The translations under genes and the position numbers were made by a program. From the NCBI GenBank assembly GCA_900660155.1, contig CABFPE010000118.1:473818-537817 (forward strand): a DNA stretch of 64,000 bases, given 5' to 3'. Below are positions 1 through 10,842 of this stretch, one piece after another. The notes below the pieces were generated by a model, which worked only from the letters and a program-made list of their open reading frames with translations, was not told the DNA's origin and searched no databases. Source of the DNA: Hofstenia miamia. Taxonomy: Eukaryota > Xenacoelomorpha > Acoela > Hofsteniidae. Position 1 is the stretch's first letter. Each line of letters starts with the position of its first letter.

Positions 1-898
1 ATTAAACACATGTTTTAAGATAGTAGCATTCACACAGACGGCGTGCGCTTGCTATATTTTTTAACACATGTTTTAAGATAGTTGAATTCACACAGAAAGC
101 GAGCTTGCGCTTGCGATAGATTTCTAGCAATGTATTAATACGAGAGTGTTCACACAGAACGCGAGCTTTTAATTGCTATTAGGAAAATATTCAATAATAT
201 TCTCTACAAATTGTTATATTTTATTGCATTTGAGCGAATCAAAGTGGATAATTTTTAATATTATTATTAAAATTTATTTGATCTTTATGTAAATAACTAA
301 CTGAAAATCATTTGATACAATGGAATCTGTGCCATTAGATAGCCTATTAAATTCTTCATTAAAATTATGTTTTTCTAAAATTATTTAATATTTTGATAAA
401 CCTTAATGCAATTTATATTTTTTGAAATTCTAAATTACGGGTGAATTAAAAAACTTTTTCTAATTTAGGCAGATTTTTAAGAATATAGAAATCAAAACAT
501 TTTTTATTAATAGCAGTTACTATAGTTCAACTAGTAACTGCTATAAATAAAAAATGTTGTGAACAAAACCTATTTTACAAATATGTTCAATAATACCATT
601 TTTGTGATAATATTAAATAATAATTTGAAACTAAATACATTATACGTACTTCGTACAAATTTTTGGCATGAATTTAAATTATTGGGAGATGTCATCGTCA
701 AAAATATTTAGCATGTTTAAAATCAAATTTACAATCTTTTACAATCGCGCACTCGCGCGCTTTCTGTGTGAATAGAACTATCTTTAAACATGTGTTAGAA
801 AATATCGCTCGCGCTAGGCTTTAATTGGGATTGCGATAAATCTTTCTGTGTGAATGCTCTCTCAGTAACTCAACTGTTTAAATCTCTAGCGAGCCCAA

Positions 899-1009
899 GC
901 TCGCACAATCGCGCTGTGTGAACACCCTGGCTTTAATACATTGCTAGAAAATAAAGCTCGCACAATCGCGCTGTGTGAACACCCTGGCTTTAATACATTG
1001 CTAGAAAAT
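899..1009. repeat. 57-bp tandem duplication inside the foldback element
   Basis: A 57-bp unit (899-955) that includes the terminus-like motif CTGTGTGAACACCCTGG is repeated at 956-1009 with only its last bases differing. It sits at the inner end of the left arm, so the terminal blocks of this element are prone to expansion. The peptide it appears to encode is a by-product of the repeat and not a gene. Confidence 0.85.
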
Positions 1010-1129
1010 ATCGTAATCTCTCTGTGTGAATACCCAAGATTTAAAGCTAGCGCAAGCTCGCTTTCTGTATGAACGCCAAAAGCTCGCTCTAGCAAGCACA
1101 ATCTTTCTGTGTGAATGCACCCTTAAAGT

Positions 1130-1426
1130 CAGGGTGTTCACACAGCGCGATTGTGCGAGCTTGGGCTTGCTAGAGATTTAAACAGTTGAGTTACTGAGAG
1201 AGCATTCACACAGAAAGATTTATCGCAATCCCAANTTGTGGACAAAACCTATTTTACAAATATGTTCAATAATACCATTTTTTGTGATAATATTAAATAA
1301 TAATTTAAAAGTAAATACATTATACGTACTTCGCACAAATTTTTGGCATGCATTTAAATTATTGGGAGATGTCATCGTCAAAAATATTTAGCATGTTTAA
1401 AATCAAATTTACAATCTTTTACAATN
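1130..1426. other. Probable assembly insertion bounded by single Ns
   Basis: Positions 1130-1234 recur identically at 1427-1531. Between single Ns at 1235 and 1426 lies a near copy of left-arm sequence 557-745 in direct orientation. A single N on each side plus duplicated flanks is the signature of contigs joined across a palindrome. The real element probably runs from the left arm straight into 1427. Confidence 0.7.
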
Positions 1427-2371
1427 CAGGGTGTTCACACAGCGCGATTGTGCGAGCTTGGGCTTGCTAGAGATTTAAACAGTTGAGTTACTGAGAGAGC
1501 ATTCACACAGAAAGATTTATCGCAATCCCAATTAAAGCCTAGCGCGAGCGATATTTTCTAACACATGTTTTAAAGATAGTTCTATTCAAACAGAAAGCGC
1601 GCGAGTGCGCAATTGTAAAAGATTGTAAATTTGATTTTAAACATGCTAAATATTTTTGACGATGACATCTCCCAATAATTTAAATTAATGCCAACAATTT
1701 GTACGAAGTACGTATAGTGTATTTAGTCTCAAATTATTAGTTAGTTTTATCACAAAAATGGTATTATTAAACATATTTGTAAAATAGGTTTTGACCACAA
1801 CATTTTTTATTTATAGCAGTTACTAGTTGAACTATAGTAACTGCTATTAATAAAAAATGTTTTGATTTCTATATTCTTAAAAATCTGCCTAAATTAGAAA
1901 AAGTTCTTTAATTCACCCGTAGTTTAGAATTTCAAAAAATATAAATTGCATTAAGGTTTATCAAATGATTTTCAGTTAGTTATTTACATAAAGATCAAAT
2001 AAATTTTAATAATGTTTACATATTAAAAATTATCCACTTTGATTCGCTCAAATGTAATAAAATATAACAATGTGTGGAGAATATTATTGAATATTTTCCT
2101 AATAGCAATTAAAAGCTCGAGTTCTGTGTGAACACTCTAGAAATCTATCGCAAGCACAAGCTCGCTTTCTGTGTGAATTTAGCTATCTTAAAACATGTGT
2201 TAAAAAATATAGCAAGCGCACGCCGTCTGTGTGAATGCTACTATCTTAAAACATGTGTTTAAATTACAAGCGCGACATCGCAATCTCTCTGTGTGAATCC
2301 CTCCTTTATTTCCTTTTGTTTAAATCTCGAGATTGGCTTTATCGCTCGCTTTCTGTGTGAATGCACCCTTA

Positions 2372-3678
2372 GTATACATAATAACATAGATTGCATCAGA
2401 AAAGTTTGTAGGACACATTTGTCCTATTGAGACGTTAGGCTGTTATATTGTCATATTCTCCATTAAACTCAACTCTTGTCAATACATTTGAATTAACTAT
2501 ATACTACTTCAAAGTTCTGCAACGGACCCACATTTAATTTCCTACAATGATTCATTTATTAACATTCCTGTCAATAGAGAAAAAGTACTGAATACCATGA
2601 ATATCGTTTGAAAGATGACAAAACCAAAATAACATGTTAAAAATTCAATTTCGTTTAAAAATGAATTTTTATATAACCCAAAAGTAATCTATTCACAAGT
2701 GTAGTGATTAAACCAAGCTATTTTATTTCTTATAAAAAATAATTTACTAATTTATGCAAAGCTTAACGAAAACGGGGAGTATTGATTTATCATGATCGCA
2801 TTATTGTACCACAAAATTCTCTTCAAGTTCAGCTAAATTTTATGTAAAAATCTCTAATCCTAAGGTTCATTTAAGGAAATGCTGTATGTAAAACAATCTA
2901 AAATTTTTTAGTTCTAATTCCTGTAATGAACAAAGGGAATGAGACGAAATCCATTTCTATGCTCAAATAGATGATAAAATGTTGAATTCTGTTTGTCAGT
3001 AACATCATGTAAACATCTTCAACCCTGGAAAGAATGGGAAATTATCTATCAATAAAGATTGAAAGACTTTCAAATTCGTCCTTAGAAAATTTGTTGAAAT
3101 ACCAGATCAGAATACAAAGCGTTATTTCAAATATTGCACTAATGTTTTTCAATAATTGAAAAATTTTGGTAGTGAATTTCATATATGAGTATGCATGTAA
3201 ATATGGAAGTATGCATTCATATATTTTCAATATACAGTGTGTACATATGTACACATATATACATATAAACATATATGTACACAGAGGTGCCGATTATAGT
3301 ATGGAACCATATAATTTTGTACCATATTATGGTTACCATAACTGTATGGTAAGAAAAAATTTTCTCGCCATTATGAATGGCAAATTTAAAAATATGGCCA
3401 TAATGGAAATCCATAAATTCATTGTTACATATGCCCAATTTATATTTATTTTCATGAAAATTGTGAAATTCAGGGCATATATCTTATATTTATAATAATT
3501 GAATTGGTACTTTATAAATTGCTCTTAACAAAAAAAATTTTGATAGGATAAAAACTTTTAAAGTGTTGGGAAAGTTTAGTAAGCACCTTCAGTAGGTTGT
3601 AAACAAATACCATTTGTAGTAGTGGATTGCAAACAAATACTGACGATTAATTTACTTCCCATTTTTAATGTTTGCGCA
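2372..3678. other. AT-rich non-coding stretch
   Basis: No ORF has recognisable protein similarity. Around 3180-3290 there is alternating purine-pyrimidine sequence (repeated ACATATGTA/TATACATA), and at 3290-3420 several short inverted motifs of the type ATGGTTACCATA. The small ORFs here follow these repeats. Nothing else is supported. Confidence 0.6.
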
Positions 3679-3681
3679 TTA

Positions 3682-4143
3682 AGGTGTGTTCCCACTATCG
3701 ACTTTTATCAGCAGATTTTAATCGAAAATGCAATTATTTTCGTTCACATTGGCGATTTTTTATCATCCGATTTTTTATCAGAAAAAGCGGAGTTGGAAGT
3801 GCGTTCAGACTATCGATTTTTTATCAGATGATAAATTATCATCTTTTGATTGACAGTAAGAAAAACAACAAAATCTGTTTATGGATTGGTTTGTATTGGA
3901 ATGTAAACAATGTTTGCATATTTTGAAGTTGAAATATTTCAACGACAATAATTTACGTTTTGGAAGTCTGTTCCCTACTTGAGAAGTAAACAATTAGTTT
4001 CAAGTAGCTATTCGACTAGTTTTAGTACCGTTCAGACTATCGACTTTTATCAGCCGATAAAAAAGCAGATAGAGTGTTCACACTATCGACTTTTATCACC
4101 GATTTCTTGACAGATGATAAAAGTCGATAGTGGGAACACACCT
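3682..4143. mobile_element. MITE with 29-bp perfect TIRs and TTA target duplication
   Basis: The left end AGGTGTGTTCCCACTATCGA continues for 29 bases that are exactly the reverse complement of the right end at 4115-4143. TTA occurs on both sides (3679-3681 and 4144-4146), fitting the 3-bp TWA duplication of PIF/Harbinger elements. Inside, the TIR core ACTATCGA.TTTTATCA recurs at about 3808, 4035 and 4083, so the element is partly built of copies of its own terminus. No transposase is present at 462 bp. Family assignment rests on the duplication length and is inference. Confidence 0.85.
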
Positions 4144-4433
4144 TTACAAAGCGTGTTGTATTGAAAAGCAAACAAAACTGATTGGTTGATATAAGATTTG
4201 ATTCTTAATGCTTCAAAATCGTTTTGAACAGCTAGAGAACTGCTTATGTCTTGTGATATCGGTACAATTTCATTTGTTCACAAAGTGGCTTGGAAAATTT
4301 GTTTGAAAATTTTGAAAATACGATTCGTCGTTTTGAAGAACATAGGCAGTTTAAGGTTTCATAATATAATGAACATTTTAAGGTAAAGGATATAAATCAC
4401 TACTATTTCAATCATGGGTAAAATAAAAAATAC

Positions 4434-4661
4434 CTAAAAAAACATTCCATGGTTCTGGGCGCATACAATAACTGTTTGGCAATGAGCAACAATAGTGAAC
4501 ATTTTCTGGACTGCAATCTAATTCATCTTCGCCATTGGGACAGTTTTTCTGACAATCGCATTGGTGGTGAGCTTCGATAAGAACATCTGGAGAGTTGTAA
4601 CAAAGGAAATACTTGGTTTGTTCGTTGGCTCCCCAGCATGAGTGATAAAGTTGAATTCCAA
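4434..4661 (-). CDS. Candidate host exon encoding an LDL-receptor class A-like cysteine-rich module
   Basis: Minus-strand open frame with AG acceptor at 4662-4663 and an AG|GTATTT donor at 4434/4433, giving a 228-bp exon (76 codons' worth). Both boundaries are phase 1, the usual phase for shuffled extracellular modules. The peptide has six cysteines ending CDCQKNCPNGEDELDC, which matches the acidic calcium box of LDLa repeats (C-x8-C with GEDE in place of GSDE). Spacing of the first four cysteines is atypical for LDLa. A further CC and C follow. Stops close the frame just outside both splice sites. Upstream exons should lie at higher coordinates or outside the window. No partner exon is certain, the acceptor pyrimidine tract is weak, and the gene cannot be named. 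A secreted or membrane-receptor ectodomain is inferred. Confidence 0.5.
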
Positions 4662-5347
4662 CTAAACCACATTCACATAACAACGTTTATTTTATATCAT
4701 TTAGGTATAAATTGGATTTATTTACATATATAAATCAGAAATACATTTATGAGTACCGGAATATTAGTGTGCTAATAAAGGGAAGTCATTAAGATTATAT
4801 GCGTTGAAATTTCCTTATCAATTAACTTTGATATTGACAATAATGACAATGATAATAACAGTATTATCATATAAAGCATACATGTACAAAGTAAGAAAGA
4901 TGGAAGACAAGATGTGGTAGAAAGAAAGAGGAAGTCAATAAATGATGCGCGTATTAACAGTGCTAAGGGCAGAATCTATCATGAAGAGAGCTCAAGAGAA
5001 GAATAGGTAATGCCTGTTAATAGTTAAGAAAGTAATGTAAAGGCATACTGTGGAAGCAGAATATAAAATAAATGGAATGAGCATAAAGCACAGGAATGAT
5101 AGCGAGTGCGAAGATGTAGATACTGTGATATTCAAATGAGAGAAACGATTTAAAGCAAGAAAGTATTAACAATTAACAGTTAGCATACATTGTGGAAATT
5201 GAAAACAGTTGCCGTAGTCTTATTAGTGTTTGGAGCAAAAGTTGCAGTAAGTGCAAGCATTATCATTACTCAGATGTGTTTCTGTGGAAGAGCAAAAAAG
5301 AAAAAAGTAGTACCATGTAGAATACAGCAGAGTTAAATATTTTAGAG
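4662..5347. other. Non-coding, A-rich stretch
   Basis: No coding signal, repeat termini or RNA gene recognised. If the exon at 4434-4661 is real, this is upstream intron sequence. Confidence 0.5.
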
Positions 5348-5499
5348 CAGTGATTCAGAAACTCTTTTACATGGCAGCATACCTAACAAGCTTCCTAAAT
5401 TAAATATTTTTAATAATTTCGACTAATTCTAATACTTTAATGGTGAATTAGTATGCCAAGACATTAGTTCGCGGCACACAAAAAGAGTTAACACGCGTG
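5348..5499. mobile_element. Short hAT-like MITE
   Basis: The left end CAGTGATTCAGAAACTCTTT and the right end, read as reverse complement CACGCGTGTTAACTCTTTTT, form imperfect terminal inverted repeats followed by ACATGGCAGC / GTGTGCCGCG. The shape CAGTG-TTC-AAACTTTT followed by a GTG-GGC motif is common among animal hAT-derived MITEs. I could not find a convincing 8-bp target duplication, so the exact ends are uncertain by a few bases. Confidence 0.5.
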
Positions 5500-5845
5500 G
5501 GGTTTGGGAGCAACTGACATAGCACAAAGATAAAATACACAAAAGTAGGATATAATGAGACTATGTCTGAAATAGTGAAATTGAAAATAGTAATGATTAT
5601 TTACTATGATTAGTACCCAAAGTAGGCCGAAGTATTTGGGAACACTTCCTGACTCCGAAATTCCCCAAAGTTGTCCCCTAAGCCTTCCCTGGTTCCTACC
5701 TAAAGAATTTAAGTAAAATTTGGAAAAAGCATAGCATGTAACCCCTTTTGCTTATAACCTCTAAGACCATTTCATAAAGTAAAACTGTGTTACAATCCAT
5801 CCAGTGGATTAGCCATGTTTGGCTAGCGTATAAACTCACACTCTC

Positions 5846-5847
<2 letters not shown>

Positions 5848-5902
<55 letters not shown>

Positions 5903-5912
5903 ATATATATAT
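5848..5912. repeat. (TA)n microsatellite
   Basis: About 65 bp of nearly pure TA dinucleotide with one TT interruption. It explains the run of isoleucine and tyrosine in the overlapping spurious ORF. Confidence 0.95.
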
Positions 5913-5929
5913 TATACCCCTATGGCTAT

Positions 5930-6110
5930 GTATATCAGCCTTTTCCAGGTGTTAACAAAATTTAATTACGACCGTTCTGGAAATATACTTGAATTGAACT
6001 GTGATTATACTCTTTTCAAGCCAATTTGAAGAAAAGCAAAAAAAGTATGCATATTGAAATAATATTATAGGATCTTAAGCCAGTTTTCACTGTTGAGTGA
6101 TTTGGTTAAA
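5930..6110. repeat. Dispersed repeat, copy 1
   Basis: Shares an extended block with 24040-24235, including ACTCTTTTCAAGCCAATTT, then AAAGCA, TGAAATAAT.TATAGG.TCTTAA and CCAGTTTTCA. Both copies have ATATCAGCC near the left. Similarity is clear but gapped. No termini or coding potential are visible, so the class is unknown. Confidence 0.65.
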
Positions 6111-6554
6111 ACAAAAATTTTCGATAAAATTATTTTTTTGTTTCAAGTACATGAAGATATTAAATTTTCTAAATGGAAAATTCGATTTTCGTAAAAACAT
6201 TCAAATTTTTCCCCTCAATTATTAAAGTTTTTTAAGGCTCATTGGTTCAACAACTAGCCTCAACCACTTTGTTTTCTGTTAATAGAATACCCTAGTCTTG
6301 CACGGTTGCGCATGGCGCACGTCTGAAATCGTCTCGTTGTTTCTTGACGGATTAGAGCAGACCCGGGAATTAAGTATGCAAATGAAAAAGAGGAGGATTT
6401 TCCATCCAGTGATGTTTTCGGATTTTAGACATCTTTATTATTTAGGGAGTTATGAGCGCTAAAAAATTATTATAGATATCATCACAGATTATAAAAAGTT
6501 TTTTCTTTAAGCCTAGGTGAACCTATTTGAAAATCGAAACTTAAATCAACATAT

Positions 6555-6973
6555 GGGAGCGTTCACATATTACGTAATCAAGTAGGGTGGGGGAGAGGGT
6601 CATCAAAATTGCTTACGTTTGATTAGGGGGGAGGGGGAAAGGGTCAAGTGGTTTGATGACATAAACAAATCAAAAAAAAATGACAGCATATTTTATCATA
6701 AGTATGAAAAATATCAACTATTTAAATCTTCTGTATTCCCCATATTTTATATTTTGCATGTAAAAATAAATTTATATTTAATTGATTGTAAATTTAATAT
6801 TTAATAGTTTGTAAATTTAATGATAGTAATTTGCATAAAATTTCATGAATTTTAAAGTAGATGATGACGTAATTTTGGGAGGGGGGTCAACCAAATGATT
6901 ACGACTGATTACATGGGGGAGGGGGGAGTAGAAAATAGCCAAAAAATTGATTACGTAATATGTGAACGCTCCC
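6555..6973. mobile_element. MITE with 27-bp perfect TIRs and G-rich interior
   Basis: The left TIR starts GGGAGCGTTCACATATTACG and is matched exactly over 27 bases by the reverse complement of 6947-6973. TAT flanks both ends (6552-6554, 6974-6976), so a TA or TAT target duplication is possible. The interior has several plus-strand runs of five or more G near each TIR (about 6590-6640 and 6878-6930). Ends of the kind GGG-GCGTTCA-ATTACGTAA are frequent in invertebrate MITEs. No transposase is present; the superfamily is not settled. Confidence 0.85.
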
Positions 6974-9900
6974 TATATGTATTTTGTAGCGTATAACTGG
7001 ATTTTAATTTTGAACATAGCAAACCATATGTTCGCGTAAAAGTATATGTGCTGTGCTGGTAGAGCTTCTTTAATGCCACATCCGCACGTAATAAAATACC
7101 CAACGTAACTCTAAATTTTTTATCCGTACCCTACCGCACGTGAAAATGAAATATTTTTTCTACGATCAAACAATTGAACATTTTCAATAAAAATTTCCAA
7201 CACAGTTCAATATAATAATGTATTAATTTTTTCAACTTTTTGTTTATAATGTCAACAAAAAACTATTCTAGGGCTTTCTTGAACAAATACATTTATAATA
7301 GCTCACATGTAGGCATCTAGTTCCAAACAAAAACAGATTTTTTGAAAATATAAATAAAGATTGCATAACAAATAATTTATTACTTCCACGCTGAAGGAAG
7401 TGTAATCAATCAATGCTGTTTAATAAAGTAAAATGACGAATTCAAAAGTGGAAGCATGAGGCTAAATTAAATGCAATGAAACATCTGTGAACAGTGTCTC
7501 GATCAATAAATAATGAAACCAAATGGAAGGACTTAATTTCAACAAGCAGAACATCAAAAACACGGAAGCACATTTCCTAATGCTTTCGTGAATTAAAATT
7601 TTAGGAGATTTCAAGAACATTTGTTGCGGAATTTTTTTGAGAATTTTTATATGCAAGTTTAGTATTTAATAGTGATGCAATATTCTCGTGCTTCGACCAG
7701 GTATAACAAGTAAAGTACAAAGTCGGTTATAACTTTTTACATCGATGCAATCATTACTGTTAGTTTTAGACAAATGTACTCAATTTGATAAGATCAACCG
7801 CCAATTCCACAAAACCAAACTATCCACTGACTTGAAAGACTTTAAAGCCTAATTAAAAATTAAAGTAAAACTAATAAAAACTTCAGTAATAAAGGCTATC
7901 CAAGTGAGACGTACTGAGGGAACGAAAAAAATCAAATACTTTTGAAATACTGTACGTCATCAATTTCTAGACGCATTTAGATAAAAGAATAATTAAATTG
8001 ACACATGAAGTAATGTAAAATATAGATGTTGATGTATGTCAAAAGAAATTAAATACAATTATAACGCATGATTTTATATCTATAAAATCAAAGCAATTTC
8101 CGCTGAGACATTTTGTATATTCAATTTCAGAAATATCTCTACGGTGAAAGAAAAACAAAATAGGTATGTTATTAACTTTTGTTAAGTTCCAAGTCTGAAT
8201 ACAAACTGAGAATAAATTCTAAAAACAAAGGAACTTTGTTTTTGACTTACTAGTCCGCACTGTAAATTGGGATAAAATTATAATGTAACATTTGATGGAC
8301 TTCTTACTAAAGGAATACAGGTATGATTATACAAGTTCATATGAACGCAGGCGCGTACCATACCAGAATAATAAATCTTTTGTTCATCCATATGTAAGCT
8401 ATACTCTTGCCAAATTTCGCTGCTTGATGATGAATAGGATTGATTTTGTTAGCGGGGTGCTGTTGGATGACTCTTCAGTTAAAAGAGTGGAAAAATACCC
8501 CGACAGAGAAAAAATTTATCAAGCTATTTGCAGCAATTCTTTCATAAATTGAAAATTTTTGAAAACATTTCATTTACATATAATTTTAAGCTGTCCTAAC
8601 AATGTATATTAAATTTTCAAAGAAAAAAATGAAAAAATACAAACAATATTTTCTCTATGCATCTATTAATGGAATTTTTCAATGTTTCCTAGATTTTTGA
8701 AGCGCTACAAATGATATACAGAATAATGCAGTAACTCTAAAAATCAAGGATTTTACAATTTTGCCCTTTTGCAAGTAAAAATATGGCAGCAGGCGCAATT
8801 AAGATGATATTCACATAAAAAATGTGGTTGTAGAATCAGGTTCTCTCTTTTTCAAAATTAAAAAAATAGTAACCTCGGAATTAATATTTTTGTGGGGGAA
8901 AGCAACTTTGTCATGTACCCAACATTTTTGTTACAGGTTTATCATAAAATGGTTGAAATAATTTATTCAAGTAAACGTGAACACAGCAATAGAAGTAAAT
9001 AATTTAGGTTATTGAAATTTAAGGCTCATGTTTTTTGTTACACACTAATATTTTCCGCTACCTTGACTTGGCACTCTGGGGATGTATTAACGAAATCTGC
9101 ATTTTCAGAATGGGATCTATTTCCAGGATCCTAAAATTGTACATCTGATATAAATTTCAAGCAAATTTAAAAGAAAATTATCCTATATTTAAATTTGATA
9201 GGCAACAAAACGCGAATAAGTAAAAATTGATTTAAAAGTCATTTATAATAATAAGTGATGGTCAGTATGACAATTTAATTATTGGCTGATTAAGAATTCA
9301 AAATTTTATGTGTTTATCGGAAAGCCATTTATGGAATAAATTAAAAGCGATTTAAGAAATGCTCACACCATTTATTATGGACTTAATTTATTTAAAGGAT
9401 ATCCCTTCACTGTCTAGCAAACGGTAGAACAAAATTTTTCTCACAATAGGATAGTCTAAAATATATTTATTTGGCGAAAATCAACAGTTTGCTTAGCTAA
9501 TGTTTTTCATAATAAATTGAATAATATTTGCAATTGTCTTTAATCTGCATTGTGTATTTAAAAAAATACAAAACTTTTTGAGTAAATTTTCTACAAAGAT
9601 ATTGAGAAATATGAGAAATATTGAAAACTTTTGGATATTGGTGAGCGTGCTCGCATGTAATGCTGAACGTTTAGCTAGAGTATTGCACTATCCAAACAAC
9701 TTAAAATTTTTAACTATTGTATTTCTCGGACTACAATGTTCATCGATAATAAGCCTCAGTATAAGGGAACAGATCTATATTCATATATAAGACTCATTGG
9801 ATAGGTCAAAATTTATTTGATAAATTAACAATAACTTTCAATAATACAGAGAAAAAATTTCAACGATTTTTCTTACGAATTTCTGGCATTCGAAATTTAA

Positions 9901-10265
9901 CATTTGGGCAACTTAGCGTTTAAAAATTATCGATATTCGCCACGAATTCGATATGATGTTTATATGAAAAATTTAAAATGTCACTATAAATGCACAGCAT
10001 GCTGAAGATGAAAAACATCAAAAGTAAATAGATTGTCAATCAAAATTCAGTTTAATCAATTAATAGTATAATGCTAAGCAATACATCTTAGCAAAATTGA
10101 TATGTTAAATTGAAATGTGCTTCTTAGAATTGAACTAAAAAATCTTTTTTCTAAAAATTTAAACTATTGTTTGTTATTTGCGTTAAATACGTAAAGTACA
10201 TGTACCTCGTTATGAGAACGTCGTTATTTTTTGAGTAATTATTCGCTAAATAGCGATGTTTTGCT
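6974..10265. other. Long AT-rich stretch without recognised genes
   Basis: No homology-bearing ORF or transposon termini recognised. A small ORF at 8292-8552 (plus) follows a possible acceptor (AATACAG) and encodes a basic, tyrosine-rich peptide that I do not recognise; it is not annotated as a gene. The sequence around 7066-7140 contains two CCGCACGT motifs of unknown meaning. Confidence 0.5.
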
Positions 10266-10273
10266 AGCATTAT

Positions 10274-10842
10274 CATAGTTGTACTCGGTTGAGATATTCA
10301 CACCCTTCCCGTAAAATTCAATCCGACTCGAATTTGGTTAGAAAATTATATGAGCGAATTTGAAAAAACAAACATTCAGTTGTCCTTACAAACAATTAGA
10401 AAGCAAAGCTAGTTGCAAAATATTGTAATTCATAGGTTTCAAGATTTTCTGTTCAAAGATATGATCACCTGTCGTTGAACATCAATGCACATGAAGATTA
10501 ACCTTGCAATAAGCTTTAGATAGCACGGATAATGTCGTATGTTAGCTTTTTAGATATTTAGCTGTTTATCTCTATTGAAGCTTCATATATGGTTAGCATA
10601 TAAATCATAGAGCATTGAATTGAAATGGTCAACTAACGAATGAAATGCATAACAGTTTGATTTGCAAAACTTTATTCTAGTAATGTCTAAATTAAATAAA
10701 TATTACTTATATGGATACGAATTTCCTTAAATATGAATTAATTGTAAAAAATTATTATTTTCAACCCGATTTGGAATTGAATGTCTCAGCCGGAACAGAC
10801 TGGAACAGGCTCGACCCGAACCACACCCGTTTTACAACTATG
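10274..10842. mobile_element. hAT-type MITE with 8-bp target duplication
   Basis: The element starts CATAGTTGTA and ends with the exact complement TACAACTATG. It is flanked by AGCATTAT (10266-10273) and ATCATTAT (10843-10850), an 8-bp duplication with 7 of 8 identical, as expected for hAT transposition. Subterminal sequence is GC-richer than the surroundings, with CCCGAACC and CAGCCGGAACAG near the right end. It is 569 bp with no transposase, so it is non-autonomous. Confidence 0.75.

Larger units (their letters stand above)
1..2371. mobile_element. Foldback-type palindromic repeat element (non-coding)
   Basis: The left arm (about 1-930) is the near-perfect reverse complement of the right arm (about 1427-2270). 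Both arms are built of roughly 50-70 bp blocks, most carrying TTCACACAG or its complement, followed by GCG-rich motifs such as GCGAGCTTGCGC. I count at least 15 copies of the core motif. The right terminus reads GTGAATGCACCC followed by TTA, and an equivalent terminus followed by TTA occurs at about 1113-1125. The outer left end lies beyond the window. No transposase is present. Long inverted repeats made of short repeats resemble foldback elements or a large MITE; TTA at both termini would fit a Harbinger-type 3-bp target duplication. The structural call is strong and the superfamily is inference. Confidence 0.75.

Noticed and set aside
886-1101. Repetitive 71-codon ORF on the minus strand
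   Set aside because: Produced by the 57-bp tandem repeat inside the foldback element.
1-2371. CRISPR-like array because of regularly spaced repeats
   Set aside because: Repeats are inverted between arms, spacers are also repetitive and the context is eukaryotic.
5787-6029. Ile/Tyr-rich ORF
   Set aside because: Translation of a (TA)n microsatellite.
8292-8552. 86-codon ORF that could be an exon
   Set aside because: No similarity I recognise and no clear splice structure; kept only as a note.
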